In this document: one piece after another, positions 9,089-18,394 of the stretch | Numbering within the stretch: position 1 is the first letter of the stretch | Layout: each line of letters begins with the position of its first letter | Program-made: the position numbers and the translations under genes | The notes under the pieces: generated by a model | What the model saw: the letters and a program-made list of their open reading frames with translations, nothing else | Databases searched by the model: none | What the model was told of the DNA's origin: nothing | DNA from: JAFGDI01 sp963667715 | GTDB lineage: Bacteria; Planctomycetota; Phycisphaerae; Sedimentisphaerales; SM23-30 | NCBI GenBank assembly: GCA_963667715.1 | Contig: OY763926.1 | Span: 1,364,001 to 1,428,000, forward strand | Direction: 5' to 3' | DNA: 64,000 bases

Positions 9089-10591
9089 TTAGTATTTTTG
9101 CAGTAGTTCCAGCATTTTTCTGTCCAGCTTATGGCCGTTATAATCTTCATATTGTACATCGTCTCTTCCGCTGTCCAAAATACCAAATGGTCCCCTGAAA
9201 TTCCATAGGGCCCAGCCAAAATCTGCTTTTTGGAAATTTTTCAGACAATCTTCCATCCAACGCAGGGTTACATTATGAGGTGTTTGGTTAAAGGCTCCCC
9301 ATTCTCCGACAATAATACCGTGTCCTTGTTTGCTATATCTATCCCATTTTAACAGTTGAGTCTCCCACAGCCATTCGCGGCCAATGGTCTTTTCCGAGAA
9401 GTAAACCGGTTCTTTTGTTGGGTTAAAGCTTAATGGAAAATTCTTTTTTCCCCATTCCGGCGATATTGCCAGCTCATATTCTTTGCCCTTATCACAGATA
9501 AATGTGATCGAAGTTATGCTGAGCCAATCACCTTGGGTATTAGATAGATTCAATGTGTAGGTGCCATTAGGAACTTTAAACTCATAATTCTTATTGAATA
9601 TATTTTGGTATATGTTCCATTGTTCGCTATAAACCACGGTTTCGCCATGTTTTGACTCTGGGCCGCTAATAAAATCCTGTTGCCAAACTATTTTATCATC
9701 AATGGTTGCACTAATATGGCTGCTTTGCGATACAGTTCCTACCTTAAATCTGAAAATGGCTGGTTCGTTGAGACTAATCTTTATCTCTATTGGAGTCTGC
9801 AAGTTTTTCTGGTTCGGCCCGTATAGAAAACCAGCTATAGCCAATGGCTGCGGCCAGGTTGGTTCTGCCCAGGTGTCAGCACCATTTACCCAGCTGGCTT
9901 TATAATGAGTAAGGTTAAATGGTTGGTAGCCTCGAGTTGACTGGACTATGTTTAAGTTTCCAAGCTCCTTACAAGGGTCACCTCCCCAATTGAGTCCATC
10001 AGAGATAATTAGTCGATCTGGATCTTCTTTTCGAATAGACTCGACAATGAGTTTTATTACTGGCAGAAATTCTTCTTCACTGACATTGCTTGGTTCGTTT
10101 AGCAGGTTGAAGCTTAAGTATTTATTAGGTATGTTTTTATATCTTTGGGCAAAAGTAGCCCAGTGCAAGGCACAGATTTTCTGGGTTTCCTTATCTGTCC
10201 ATAGACTGGTTGGTTCTGGAGGAGATGCTACTGTATAGCCTGGTGCACGGTGAAAATTCAGGCAGACATGAATATTGTATTTTTGCCCCCATTTAACTGC
10301 CTGATCGATCTCTTCCAGCTGCTTTTCGTCAAACTTTGTCCAATCTCCGTCAATGATCCAACAGCGATAATCCATTGGCAGACGTACGAAGTTGAAGCCC
10401 CAATTGGAAATAAGTTTAAAATCTTCTTCTGAAAACGGCTTCATGTTTGGTCTTTTATAAAACTTCTCAAGCAGGTTAAAGCCACGATATAGAGGCATTT
10501 TCTCTGCTGTAGGTTCAGGTAACTCGGCCAAGAGGGGGGAGATAGCAAATAACAGACAGCATAACCAAATAAGTTTATTAACTTTGACCAT
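9089..10591 (-). CDS. GH5-family beta-glycanase with inserted beta-sandwich domain
   Basis: A secreted enzyme of about 500 residues. I place the start at ATG 10591 rather than upstream ATG 10609: a GGAG site lies 8 bases before it and it yields a compact signal peptide (MVKVNKLIWLCCLLFAISPL, cleavage near LLAE). The GH5 barrel contains RGFNLLEKF, the acid/base Glu166 in LLNEPSN and the nucleophile Glu430 in GEWGAF. Between them, about residues 240-370, is an extra segment rich in beta strands (IEIKISLNEPAIFRFKVGT, GTYTLNLSNTQGDWLSI) that looks like an inserted carbohydrate-binding module. Substrate is unresolved: cellulase, mannanase and exo-glucanase activities all occur in this clan. Confidence 0.83.
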   Translation of the reverse strand: MVKVNKLIWLCCLLFAISPLLAELPEPTAEKMPLYRGFNLLEKFYKRPNMKPFSEEDFKLISNWGFNFVRLPMDYRCWIIDGDWTKFDEKQLEEIDQAVKWGQKYNIHVCLNFHRAPGYTVASPPEPTSLWTDKETQKICALHWATFAQRYKNIPNKYLSFNLLNEPSNVSEEEFLPVIKLIVESIRKEDPDRLIISDGLNWGGDPCKELGNLNIVQSTRGYQPFNLTHYKASWVNGADTWAEPTWPQPLAIAGFLYGPNQKNLQTPIEIKISLNEPAIFRFKVGTVSQSSHISATIDDKIVWQQDFISGPESKHGETVVYSEQWNIYQNIFNKNYEFKVPNGTYTLNLSNTQGDWLSITSITFICDKGKEYELAISPEWGKKNFPLSFNPTKEPVYFSEKTIGREWLWETQLLKWDRYSKQGHGIIVGEWGAFNQTPHNVTLRWMEDCLKNFQKADFGWALWNFRGPFGILDSGRDDVQYEDYNGHKLDRKMLELLQKY

Positions 10592-10729
10592 GGCAAAGAC
10601 TCCAAACAAAAAGGACTTAAAAGCTACCGACAGTTTTTCTAAATCTATTCTATATGGTTTGGTCTAAAAATAGTACTACAAAATGAAGTTGTACGCTTTG
10701 GTTGTTTTAAGTGGTTTTACCACAGGTGA

Positions 10730-12061
10730 TTATAAGTTTCTTTTCTGCAAAATATGGAAATAATGCTGTGCAAATCTGTGGGCTTCGTCTCTGATGAATT
10801 GAAGCAATCTCAGGGCTGGGTTATGTCTACTTAATTTAACAGGTTTTTCTCGGCCGGGAATATATATTTCCTCTTCTCTTTTGGCTAGTGATATAATCGC
10901 AGGTTGGTTGATCTTTACCAGAGATACTATTTCCCGGGCAGCATTTAGCTGGCCCAATCCGCCGTCGATAAGGATAAGGTCAGGGAAAAGATCGTCATCT
11001 GGGTCGGCTTTACTTAGACGGCGAGTCATAACCTCAGCCATAGAGGCGAAGTCGTCAATTCCTGATACCGTTTTGATCTTATAGCGTCGGTAGCCATTTT
11101 TGAATGGGCGGCCGTCAATGAAGCAGACCTGAGAGGCTACAGTATTGGTTCCTTGTATGTGGGCAATGTCATAACCCTCTATAATTCTTATACTTCCAGC
11201 AGGCTTTTCTAAAAGTTCTTCCAGATTATGTAATCCTTCCAGCGGATCTGACTGAAATAGTTCCGGCTGAACGTGCTCGTCTACTTTTCCTCGGTCGTTA
11301 AGAGATTCGATCGCTTTTATCTCGTCCCGCAATCTTGCGGCATCTTCAAAGTTGAGATTTAATGAATGCTCTTGCATTTCTTTATAGAGCTGCTTAAGTA
11401 CTAACGAACGCTTAGACTCCATAAACTGTTTAAGTCTTTTAATATCAGCAGCATAAGCTTCTTTAGATATTTTTCCGCCACAGGGGCCGCTGCATTGCTT
11501 GATACTATGCAGTATACATGGACGGTTAAACCTTAAGTTTGGATTATCACTTTGTATTTCCTGATGACAGGTTCTGAATCTAAAAATACGTTGTAGTACC
11601 TGGACAACTCTTCTCACCTCACTAATTGAGGTAAAAGGTCCATATAACTTACTGCTCTTGGCTGGAGTTCTGGTCAGATAGACCGCTGGAAAATCCTCAG
11701 CTGTCGTTATTTCAATATAAGGAAAGGTTTTATCATCTAGTTGTCTGGTGTTATAGGGGGGGTGGATATCTTTTATGAGCCTGGCTTCGTGCAGGATTGC
11801 ATCTACTTCGCTTTCACATTCCAGATAGCTAACCTCGACAACACGGCTCACCATTTCAACTATTTTAGGGCCACGACTATTTGCCAGGTCAGCAGAAGGT
11901 TGAAAATAGCTGCCTGCACGGTCTTTAAGGTTGGTTGCTTTGCCTATGTAGAGTACCAGCCCGGCACGATCTTTCATGAAATACACGCCTGGGCCTGCCG
12001 GAAATTCTCGTATCTGGCTCCTTACTGATTCTAACCTGATTTTGTTGCTGTCTGTCATCAT
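10730..12061 (-). CDS. uvrC: UvrC excinuclease subunit lacking the C-terminal HhH region
   Basis: UvrC makes both incisions in nucleotide excision repair with UvrA and UvrB. Visible in order are the GIY-YIG nuclease (GPGVYFMKD, LYIGKATNLK), the Cys-rich iron-sulfur-type region (CHQ, PCILHSIKQCSGPC), the UVR motif that binds UvrB (LNFEDAARLRDEI) and the RNase H-like nuclease with its acids and histidine (GYDIAHIQG, DLILIDGG, RDEAHRFA). The protein ends right after this nuclease, so it is about 440 residues against about 610 in E. coli: the tandem helix-hairpin-helix domain is missing. The frame extends upstream to a TTG at 12094, but that would add a hydrophobic stretch unlike UvrC; adjacent ATGs at 12061 and 12058 are likelier, though no strong ribosome site marks either. 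Confidence 0.87.
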   Translation of the reverse strand: MMTDSNKIRLESVRSQIREFPAGPGVYFMKDRAGLVLYIGKATNLKDRAGSYFQPSADLANSRGPKIVEMVSRVVEVSYLECESEVDAILHEARLIKDIHPPYNTRQLDDKTFPYIEITTAEDFPAVYLTRTPAKSSKLYGPFTSISEVRRVVQVLQRIFRFRTCHQEIQSDNPNLRFNRPCILHSIKQCSGPCGGKISKEAYAADIKRLKQFMESKRSLVLKQLYKEMQEHSLNLNFEDAARLRDEIKAIESLNDRGKVDEHVQPELFQSDPLEGLHNLEELLEKPAGSIRIIEGYDIAHIQGTNTVASQVCFIDGRPFKNGYRRYKIKTVSGIDDFASMAEVMTRRLSKADPDDDLFPDLILIDGGLGQLNAAREIVSLVKINQPAIISLAKREEEIYIPGREKPVKLSRHNPALRLLQFIRDEAHRFAQHYFHILQKRNL

Positions 12062-12297
12062 TGATATTATAAACAGCAAAAAACACAAAAACAAGTAACC
12101 ACCTGTTGTTAAAGAATTAAAGTGTTAGTTTTTAGTTAATTGCATTGCCTGCTCTTTTTGTTTTCCAATTGTATATTTTGTACTTAATTCACCTCTTTTT
12201 CTGGTCGAAGTACCGTTATGAGGGTTGATTATGCCTTTGCCTATTACTCGCCAATTACCCTGTTGATCAGGATAACATTACATTTGAAAGCAAGCTG

Positions 12298-13890
12298 ATG
12301 CTAACCAACAGAAAAAAACAAACACGTTCAAGCCAAAACATTAGTAAATTGCAGTTGGAAACTCTAGAAAACAGAGTGTTACTTTCAAATGCAATAATAG
12401 ATGATTTTGGCAGCACATACAGGACTGCTGGAGTTGCTGTTCTTGATGATGCGGGCGATTACTCTGTTGATAGCGATCTTTACAGTTTCAGAGACAGAGA
12501 TGTGCTTACTTTTACTGCTGTTGGAAGTGGGCAGATGAACCTGACTTTAGATACATCAGAGTCAGATTTGCATCCTATCGTAGTTGTTTATAATGAAAGG
12601 CACAGATTGGCAACGTTCAGTAATTACCGACTGCATGATGGTGATACAGAGCTGGCTTTTCTGGTTGAAGAAGGCAAAGATTATAGTATCAAAGTTCAGT
12701 CTGTTCGTAGGACAAGTGGAGAATATAGCCTTACCCTTGATGGGCCGGAAATCGGGCAGTTATGGGAAGATGATTATGGCAGTAAGTACAGAGTAGCGAA
12801 TGAGGTTATTGAAGCTGGTGTTAACTCTGGCCAAATACTAAATGCCAGGGCGAATGATATTGATATAATTCAATTTACTGCAGTTAAATCTGGTACGGTA
12901 ACAGCTACGATGACTCCGCAAGATGAAGCGTTGAACGCTGTTCTTTGGGCCAGAAAGAGTAATGGAAGGTGGATCGGAAGGTCAAATAGTTCACTTAATG
13001 GTGGAAGTGAAACGCTGACTTTTGATGTAGTTGAAGGAAAAACATATTATCTTCTCGCAGATGGATATCGCCGGTCACAAGGTCAATATACTCTTGAAAT
13101 CTCTGGTGATGTTTTAACTGAGCCTGTAGATTCAGAACCACAGGAATCAGAACCAGCTACCTCTCAATATTCAAATACATATGCACTACTGATCGGTGCA
13201 ACTGAATATAGTCTGCTCAACGATTTAGACGAAACTGCAGTTGATGTCGATCTTATGACAGATACATTAATAAATACTTTTGATATTGTCCCTGATAATA
13301 TTAAAACGATCGTTGGTGGCAGTGAGGATGTAAACTATTCATCAGTATATTCTGGTATCAAATGGTTAGATAGTGTTACCGGTGAAAATGACCTGGCTAT
13401 TATTTTCTATTCTGGTCATGGTGGTTATGGTAAGAGCGTTTTGAAAAATGACAATGAGACGCTTATCTTGCCTGATAATACTCAGTTAAGCGAATACGAA
13501 CTAACAAAGTTTTTAGCTGGTTTTGAAAAAGAAGCTGATAAATTACTGATCCTGGATAGCTGTTATAGTGGTGGATTTGCCAATATAGCAAATACAGTAG
13601 ATAATACAGCGGTTATTGCTTCATCTGCTTATGATCAGGTATCCTGGGGAAATACACCAAGCTATAAGTCAAGCGGCTCATCCGATTCATCGTTATTTAC
13701 TGGCTGGTTTACTACCGCTTTGAATGAGAATCGTGTTCAGGGCAGTATTCTGGATAATAATAGTGATGGCAAAGTAAGCTTTGGAGAAGCTTTTAACTGG
13801 ACTGACTCTATGGTTAATGATATTACCGGCTACAACTGGAATAATCAGGACCCGCTAATGAATATTCTTCTGGGTGATATTATTCTATAA
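12298..13890 (+). CDS. Secreted caspase-like (C14) protease with PPC domains and EF-hand
   Basis: A 530-residue protein. Residues 18-32 carry a planctomycete LEPR-XLL type signal (LETLENRVLLSNA), which marks exported or surface proteins. Two PPC-like beta-sandwich domains follow (about 33-150 and 153-268, each ending in a Tyr-(Ser/Thr)-Leu-(Thr/Glu) strand). The C-terminal caspase/metacaspase domain (about 290-530) has the catalytic His374 in YSGHGG and Cys422 in LDSCYSGG. Inside this domain, residues 486-497 form a canonical EF-hand loop (DNNSDGKVSFGE) with acidic or Asn ligands at positions 1, 3, 5 and 12. Metacaspases are typically calcium-dependent and cut after Arg or Lys. It is divergent from uvrC and apparently monocistronic. 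The family call is strong; substrate and role are unknown. Confidence 0.85.
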   Translation: MLTNRKKQTRSSQNISKLQLETLENRVLLSNAIIDDFGSTYRTAGVAVLDDAGDYSVDSDLYSFRDRDVLTFTAVGSGQMNLTLDTSESDLHPIVVVYNERHRLATFSNYRLHDGDTELAFLVEEGKDYSIKVQSVRRTSGEYSLTLDGPEIGQLWEDDYGSKYRVANEVIEAGVNSGQILNARANDIDIIQFTAVKSGTVTATMTPQDEALNAVLWARKSNGRWIGRSNSSLNGGSETLTFDVVEGKTYYLLADGYRRSQGQYTLEISGDVLTEPVDSEPQESEPATSQYSNTYALLIGATEYSLLNDLDETAVDVDLMTDTLINTFDIVPDNIKTIVGGSEDVNYSSVYSGIKWLDSVTGENDLAIIFYSGHGGYGKSVLKNDNETLILPDNTQLSEYELTKFLAGFEKEADKLLILDSCYSGGFANIANTVDNTAVIASSAYDQVSWGNTPSYKSSGSSDSSLFTGWFTTALNENRVQGSILDNNSDGKVSFGEAFNWTDSMVNDITGYNWNNQDPLMNILLGDIIL

Positions 13891-13922
13891 ACATTTTCCC
13901 TTATTAGGGGAGAATATGTTTA
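13889..13922. terminator. Possible terminator between convergent genes
   Basis: An imperfect inverted repeat (AACATTTTCCC / GGGGAGAATATGTT) with a six-base loop lies exactly between the caspase-like gene and the convergent SGNH gene. The U-tract is weak, so the call is tentative. Confidence 0.45.
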
Positions 13923-15659
13923 TCATTTGAATATATATTTGTTGAGATTGTCGAACCAGACACCGGCGACTTTTTTATATCCTGATTCTGTTGGGTGGAG
14001 CTTGTCAGATTTCCAGTCGCCTTGAATAAAACCTGCTTCCTTATTCATATTTACGAACCATACTCTTTTTCGTGCTTTTGCCAGTTCAGGAATTGTAGCA
14101 TTATATTTTGCGGCAAAGTTCATATCCCATTCCACTGGCAAGATCGAAGCAACCAGTACTATTACATATGGGTCGATCTCGTGTATATTATCTAGTAGGG
14201 CGGCAAGTTTTTCTGAGCCGTCATTTTCCGGATCATATCCTGGTTGGCGATCACCAATATTAAAATAGTCGTTTGTCCCGATCATTAAGAGGATAATATC
14301 TGGTCTGGTTTTCATGTATTCTTTAATATTGACCATTATATTTCCTTTGCCATTGGTCCAGTCGTCCGCCAGACTTTTGCCAGGGCCGATCGTAAAACCG
14401 CCGTGTCCTTCATGATCGCTGTCGAATACTACAGCTGAATCGCTGTGGCGGCTACCGACCATATCGATGTTGATGTTATTATCCTTCAGCATATTATAAA
14501 GAAAACCTCGATATCCCGGATCGCCGGCTTCTGTAATTGAATCTCCCAGAGGCATGATTCGCCATGGAGCGGGTTTGTCAGTAGAACAGCAGAAGGCAGG
14601 AGCTAAAGGGGCTCGAGGTTTTCCACCGCCGCCAATGGTATCTGTACTGTTGTTATCAACGATGTGGAGTAATGAGATCATTGTATTGACTTCATCATGC
14701 CATTGTCCGTGGTCAGAGGCCATTTCCAGAGCATAGCGTTCTTTTACCTCTTTAGCTACGCCAGTTTCTATGCACAAATCGTGGCTGTCCCAAGCTGAGT
14801 CATCGGGTATATATGCTCCATAATCCTGCAGAGCGTGAAATAGCTTTTTGCCTGGTTCGCTTTTTATTGGCAGTGTGTCAAGTGATACATCCGGCTTGAT
14901 AGCCAACAGTGTACCAATTGTAAATCCTTCATTACTGCCTTTGTAGCCATCTGCGGCATAGCTGTCAGCACTGGTTGCCGGCCAGCGATATCCTTTATTC
15001 TTTGCTGTATAGTTAAGATATTTTTTAGCCCATATATTTATTTTTACCGCATGTCTTATTGGCTCAGCTGCGATAAGCTCTCCGCGTCTTATTGAACCAC
15101 CAATTGTTGATAAGGAAGACGCACCATGCGAACCGCCGCTACCGGGACCGTATATGTCAACAACAGGCCAATGGTACCCTACGATATGGCCACCTGGTTC
15201 GATTCTACAGGCAGGTTCCAACTGACGGATAGTTCTCCCATCGCTTTCGAGTATAGCCAGACAGGCGTTTGGAGTATGGGGCGGAGCGGCATCAGCAATA
15301 GTAAATTCATCGTCAAGCTCACACCAGCCGATATGATCTTTGCCTGGCCAGCGTTTTCCCCAATCGCTAGCTGATAATATTTTTTGTTTTTTTCCCTTGC
15401 CGGTTACCTTTACCATATACTCCATGTCGTAGCCGATAAAGCCCGCTGGTTCCAGGTTCGCCTCTATATATTGGGCTTCTGAGCCAATTGGCGTATTCCA
15501 TATACTATCTTTGCTAAAAGGCCAAAGCCATGGATCTCGGCAGGTGGTAGGATATTGCTCGTAACAATCTTTTGAGGATGAAATATCAGCATCAGCTATA
15601 GAAATAATAACAGGCAATAGAAGGGACAATAATTTCAATGTTGCATTCAACTGTGACAT
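13923..15659 (-). CDS. Secreted two-domain protein: unknown N-terminal domain plus SGNH hydrolase
   Basis: A 578-residue exported protein (signal peptide to about residue 24). The C-terminal part (about 360-578) is an SGNH/GDSL hydrolase with block I MPLGDSITEAG, block III MIGTND and block V DKLHPTESGY, so it probably de-esterifies acylated carbohydrate or peptidoglycan-like substrates. The N-terminal 330 residues do not match a family I can name; notable are WPFSKDSIWNTPIGS near the start, a Gly/His/Ser-rich GPGSGGSHGASS stretch and an IRHAVKINIWAKKYL segment. Similar SIWNTPIG...HG(A/G)S proteins occur in actinobacteria and fungi as secreted proteins of uncertain function. The ATG follows a GGAGAG site at 6 bases. 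Enzyme class is confident for the C-terminal domain only. Confidence 0.75.
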   Translation of the reverse strand: MSQLNATLKLLSLLLPVIISIADADISSSKDCYEQYPTTCRDPWLWPFSKDSIWNTPIGSEAQYIEANLEPAGFIGYDMEYMVKVTGKGKKQKILSASDWGKRWPGKDHIGWCELDDEFTIADAAPPHTPNACLAILESDGRTIRQLEPACRIEPGGHIVGYHWPVVDIYGPGSGGSHGASSLSTIGGSIRRGELIAAEPIRHAVKINIWAKKYLNYTAKNKGYRWPATSADSYAADGYKGSNEGFTIGTLLAIKPDVSLDTLPIKSEPGKKLFHALQDYGAYIPDDSAWDSHDLCIETGVAKEVKERYALEMASDHGQWHDEVNTMISLLHIVDNNSTDTIGGGGKPRAPLAPAFCCSTDKPAPWRIMPLGDSITEAGDPGYRGFLYNMLKDNNINIDMVGSRHSDSAVVFDSDHEGHGGFTIGPGKSLADDWTNGKGNIMVNIKEYMKTRPDIILLMIGTNDYFNIGDRQPGYDPENDGSEKLAALLDNIHEIDPYVIVLVASILPVEWDMNFAAKYNATIPELAKARKRVWFVNMNKEAGFIQGDWKSDKLHPTESGYKKVAGVWFDNLNKYIFK

Positions 15660-15721
15660 AAATCTCTCCGTGGCACAATTTTAGTAATTCTGGCAATAGA
15701 CCGTAGGAATTACTTATTATT

Positions 15722-15763
15722 TAAAACAATACAGGCAGCAGATCGTTGCTTCTGCTGCCTGTA
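15722..15763 (-). terminator. Terminator after metE
   Basis: An 11-bp perfect stem (ACAGGCAGCAG / CTGCTGCCTGT, 10-base loop). Read leftwards it is followed by ATTGTTTTAAAT. It lies downstream of metE and upstream of the SGNH hydrolase gene, separating these two leftward genes. Confidence 0.65.
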
Positions 15764-15838
15764 TATTCTATCTAATTTGAATGTGTAATTGAAATAAAAT
15801 CTATATTTACTTATTGCAATAAGTAGCCTGTATTCTAA

Positions 15839-18118
15839 TTAGCTGGCTTCTGCTTCCTTGCGGATAGTTTTAGCAGCTTCTACCATATTAACCAGACATT
15901 CCTCAGTTTCTGGCCAGCCACGAGTCTTCAGACCACAATCCGGGTTAACCCAAAGCTGATCCTGTGGTATAACCTTAAGCATCTTATGCAGTAGTTCTAC
16001 CATTTCACTTGTTGGGGCAACTCTTGGGCTGTGGATGTCGTATACTCCAGGGCCGATCTCGTTTGGATAATCGTAGTCCACAAAAACATCGAGAAGTTTG
16101 ATGTCTGAGCGAGATGCTTCAATTGAGATCACGTCAGCGTCAAGGGCTGCGATAGCCTCAATGATCTGGTTAAAGTCAGAGTAGCACATGTGAGTGTGGA
16201 TCTGAGTCTTGTCTTCTACTGAACAGGTGGATAGCTTGAAGGCCGTTACTGCCCAGTCGAAATATTCTTGCCATTGCTCTTTTTTCAAAGGCATACCTTC
16301 TCTGAATGCAGGCTCATCTATCTGTATGATATTTATGCCGGCATCTTCCAGGTCGCTTACTTCGTCACGAATTGCAAGTGCAATCTGGTTTGTGGTTACA
16401 CTTAACGGCTGATCTTCACGCACAAAAGACCACTTAAGAATCGTTACCGGCCCAGTGAGCATGCCCTTAACGTAACGACTGCTGAGTGATTGTGCATACT
16501 GAGCCCAAGTAACAGTCATAGGACCAGACCTAGAAACATCGCCGTAGATTATAGGTGGTTTAACACAGCGAGAACCATAACTCTGCACCCAGCCAAATCT
16601 GGTAAATGCAAAGCCGTTAAGCTGCTGGCCGAAATATTCTACCATGTCATTTCTCTCAGGCTCACCGTGTACCAAAACGTCAAGCCCGATCTCTTCCTGG
16701 AACTTTACTACTTTTCTTATTTCCTGTTTCATTTGCTCAGTATACGCCTGTTCGTCAAGCGATCCAGCTTTATAGGCAGCACGTACTTTGCGAATATCTG
16801 GTGTCTGAGGGAATGAGCCAATTGTTGTTGTTGGATATAGCGGAAGCTTCAATTCCCGCTTCTGGGTCTCTTTACGAACCTTGAATTCATTCTGCCTGTT
16901 TGACATTTCCGGCGTAATCTCTGATATCCTTTTTGTTACGGCAGGATCAGTAAAGCGATTTGCATTTTTGCCAGTGAATACCGCAGAAATTTCTGCAAGC
17001 TTACCATTTACCTGCTCTGAGCCATTTACGGTGTCAGTGATAAGTTTGATCTCGCTTAGTTTTTGCACTGCAAATGCCAGACGCTCTTTTACTGCTGGTT
17101 CAAGTTTGTCTTCTCTGTCAAGATCAACTGGACTATGCAAAAGTGAGCAGGACGGGGCAATTATCACTCTTTCGCTATTAATTACACTAATTGCAGGTTT
17201 AATCTTGTCAACTATTTCTGGAGCATTAGCTTTCCAGATATTTCTGCCGTTTACCACACCTAAAGATAGCTTAACGCTATCAGGTAATAGTTCAATTGCC
17301 TTTTTCAGCTGGCCTGGTGCTCTTACCAGATCAAAGTGAACGCCGTCAAATGCAAATTCTGCGATCATTGGTAAGTGTTCACTAATATCGCCAAAGTAAG
17401 TTGCCAGATGTATTTCGGGCCTGTTTGTTTCTTCTGTTAGAGCCTTGTATGCTTTACGGAAGGTTGCCAGATGCTTTTCTTCCAGATCAACAGCAAGTAT
17501 TGGTTCATCAATCTGCACAGCTTCTGCTCCAGCTGCTTTCAATTCGGCGAGTACCTGCTTGTATACTTCGACAGCATTTTCAACCAGCTCCAGCGGATCA
17601 AAGCAATCTGGTTTGGCTTTGCCAAGTGTCAGGAAGGTCAATGGCCCAACTAAAACAGGGCGGGTAACTATTCCAAGTGCTTTGGCTTCATTGAACTGGT
17701 CGATCACCTTTCTTGAGCTAAGCTTAAATTCCTGACCAGCATTAAACTCAGGTACTAGATAGTGGTAGTTAGTGTCAAACCACTTTGTCATTTCCATGGC
17801 GACTTTACTTGAATTGCCTCTTGCCATCGCAAAGTATGTTGCAAGATCTACATTATCTCCCTTGAATCCGTAGCGAACAGGGACAGCACCAAGCATTACA
17901 GATGTGTCCAGCATGTGATCGTACAGGCTAAAATCATTGGATGGTATTATATCTATTCCGGCATCTTTTTGAAGCTGCCAGTGTTTTTTGCGAAGTTCTG
18001 CGGCTGTGGTAAGAAGCTCATTCTCGCTAGAAAGGCCTTTCCAGAAGGCTTCGACTGCCTTTTTAAGTTCTCTGTCAGCTCCGATTCTCGGGAAGCCCAG
18101 ATTTGCACATGTCGCCAT
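15839..18118 (-). CDS. metE: Cobalamin-independent methionine synthase
   Basis: MetE transfers a methyl group from 5-methyltetrahydropteroyl-tri-glutamate to homocysteine, the last step of methionine synthesis, in the cytoplasm. The 759-residue length matches the family (about 753-765). The N-terminal folate-type barrel begins with the typical NLGFPRIGADRELKKA. The C-terminal barrel carries the zinc/homocysteine ligands His643 and Cys645 (HTHMCYSDF) and Cys728 (NPDCGLKTRGW), equivalent to His641, Cys643 and Cys726 of E. coli. The ATG follows AAAGGA at 8 bases. It appears monocistronic, with a terminator behind it. No SAM or cobalamin riboswitch could be recognised in the roughly 220-base leader. 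Confidence 0.97.
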   Translation of the reverse strand: MATCANLGFPRIGADRELKKAVEAFWKGLSSENELLTTAAELRKKHWQLQKDAGIDIIPSNDFSLYDHMLDTSVMLGAVPVRYGFKGDNVDLATYFAMARGNSSKVAMEMTKWFDTNYHYLVPEFNAGQEFKLSSRKVIDQFNEAKALGIVTRPVLVGPLTFLTLGKAKPDCFDPLELVENAVEVYKQVLAELKAAGAEAVQIDEPILAVDLEEKHLATFRKAYKALTEETNRPEIHLATYFGDISEHLPMIAEFAFDGVHFDLVRAPGQLKKAIELLPDSVKLSLGVVNGRNIWKANAPEIVDKIKPAISVINSERVIIAPSCSLLHSPVDLDREDKLEPAVKERLAFAVQKLSEIKLITDTVNGSEQVNGKLAEISAVFTGKNANRFTDPAVTKRISEITPEMSNRQNEFKVRKETQKRELKLPLYPTTTIGSFPQTPDIRKVRAAYKAGSLDEQAYTEQMKQEIRKVVKFQEEIGLDVLVHGEPERNDMVEYFGQQLNGFAFTRFGWVQSYGSRCVKPPIIYGDVSRSGPMTVTWAQYAQSLSSRYVKGMLTGPVTILKWSFVREDQPLSVTTNQIALAIRDEVSDLEDAGINIIQIDEPAFREGMPLKKEQWQEYFDWAVTAFKLSTCSVEDKTQIHTHMCYSDFNQIIEAIAALDADVISIEASRSDIKLLDVFVDYDYPNEIGPGVYDIHSPRVAPTSEMVELLHKMLKVIPQDQLWVNPDCGLKTRGWPETEECLVNMVEAAKTIRKEAEAS

Positions 18119-18337
18119 TTATAAATCCTTTCAAATTCAATTATTTATATCCTGTTGTTACTAACTCAGGTTCAGCCGATTATATGTAAATGGGAAAAGA
18201 ATAATCCACTATTTACGATAAAAAAATAACATTTAACTGCCTGAATTATGCAAGGGTATAGATATAAATGACTTACGAAGAATAAAATTTAGGCTAAGCT
18301 AAGTTTCCCTGGTAATATATCACTAATTTAATGTGTA

Positions 18338-18374
18338 TAAAAAAAAAGGGACAGTTTCATACTGTCCCTTTGAG
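18338..18374 (-). terminator. Terminator after the GH2 gene
   Basis: A perfect stem AAAGGGACAGT / ACTGTCCCTTT with a five-base loop, followed on the leftward strand by a run of T residues. It ends the GH2 transcription unit before metE. Confidence 0.88.
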
Positions 18375-18394
18375 TGAATAATAATATACTAATT

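Noticed and set aside
10730..12094. TTG at 12094 as the uvrC start
   Set aside because: It would add a hydrophobic leader to a cytoplasmic repair protein; ATG at 12061 or 12058 gives a normal UvrC N-terminus.
18119..18337. Possible SAM or cobalamin riboswitch before metE
   Set aside because: No conserved riboswitch core or long paired structure could be recognised in the leader.
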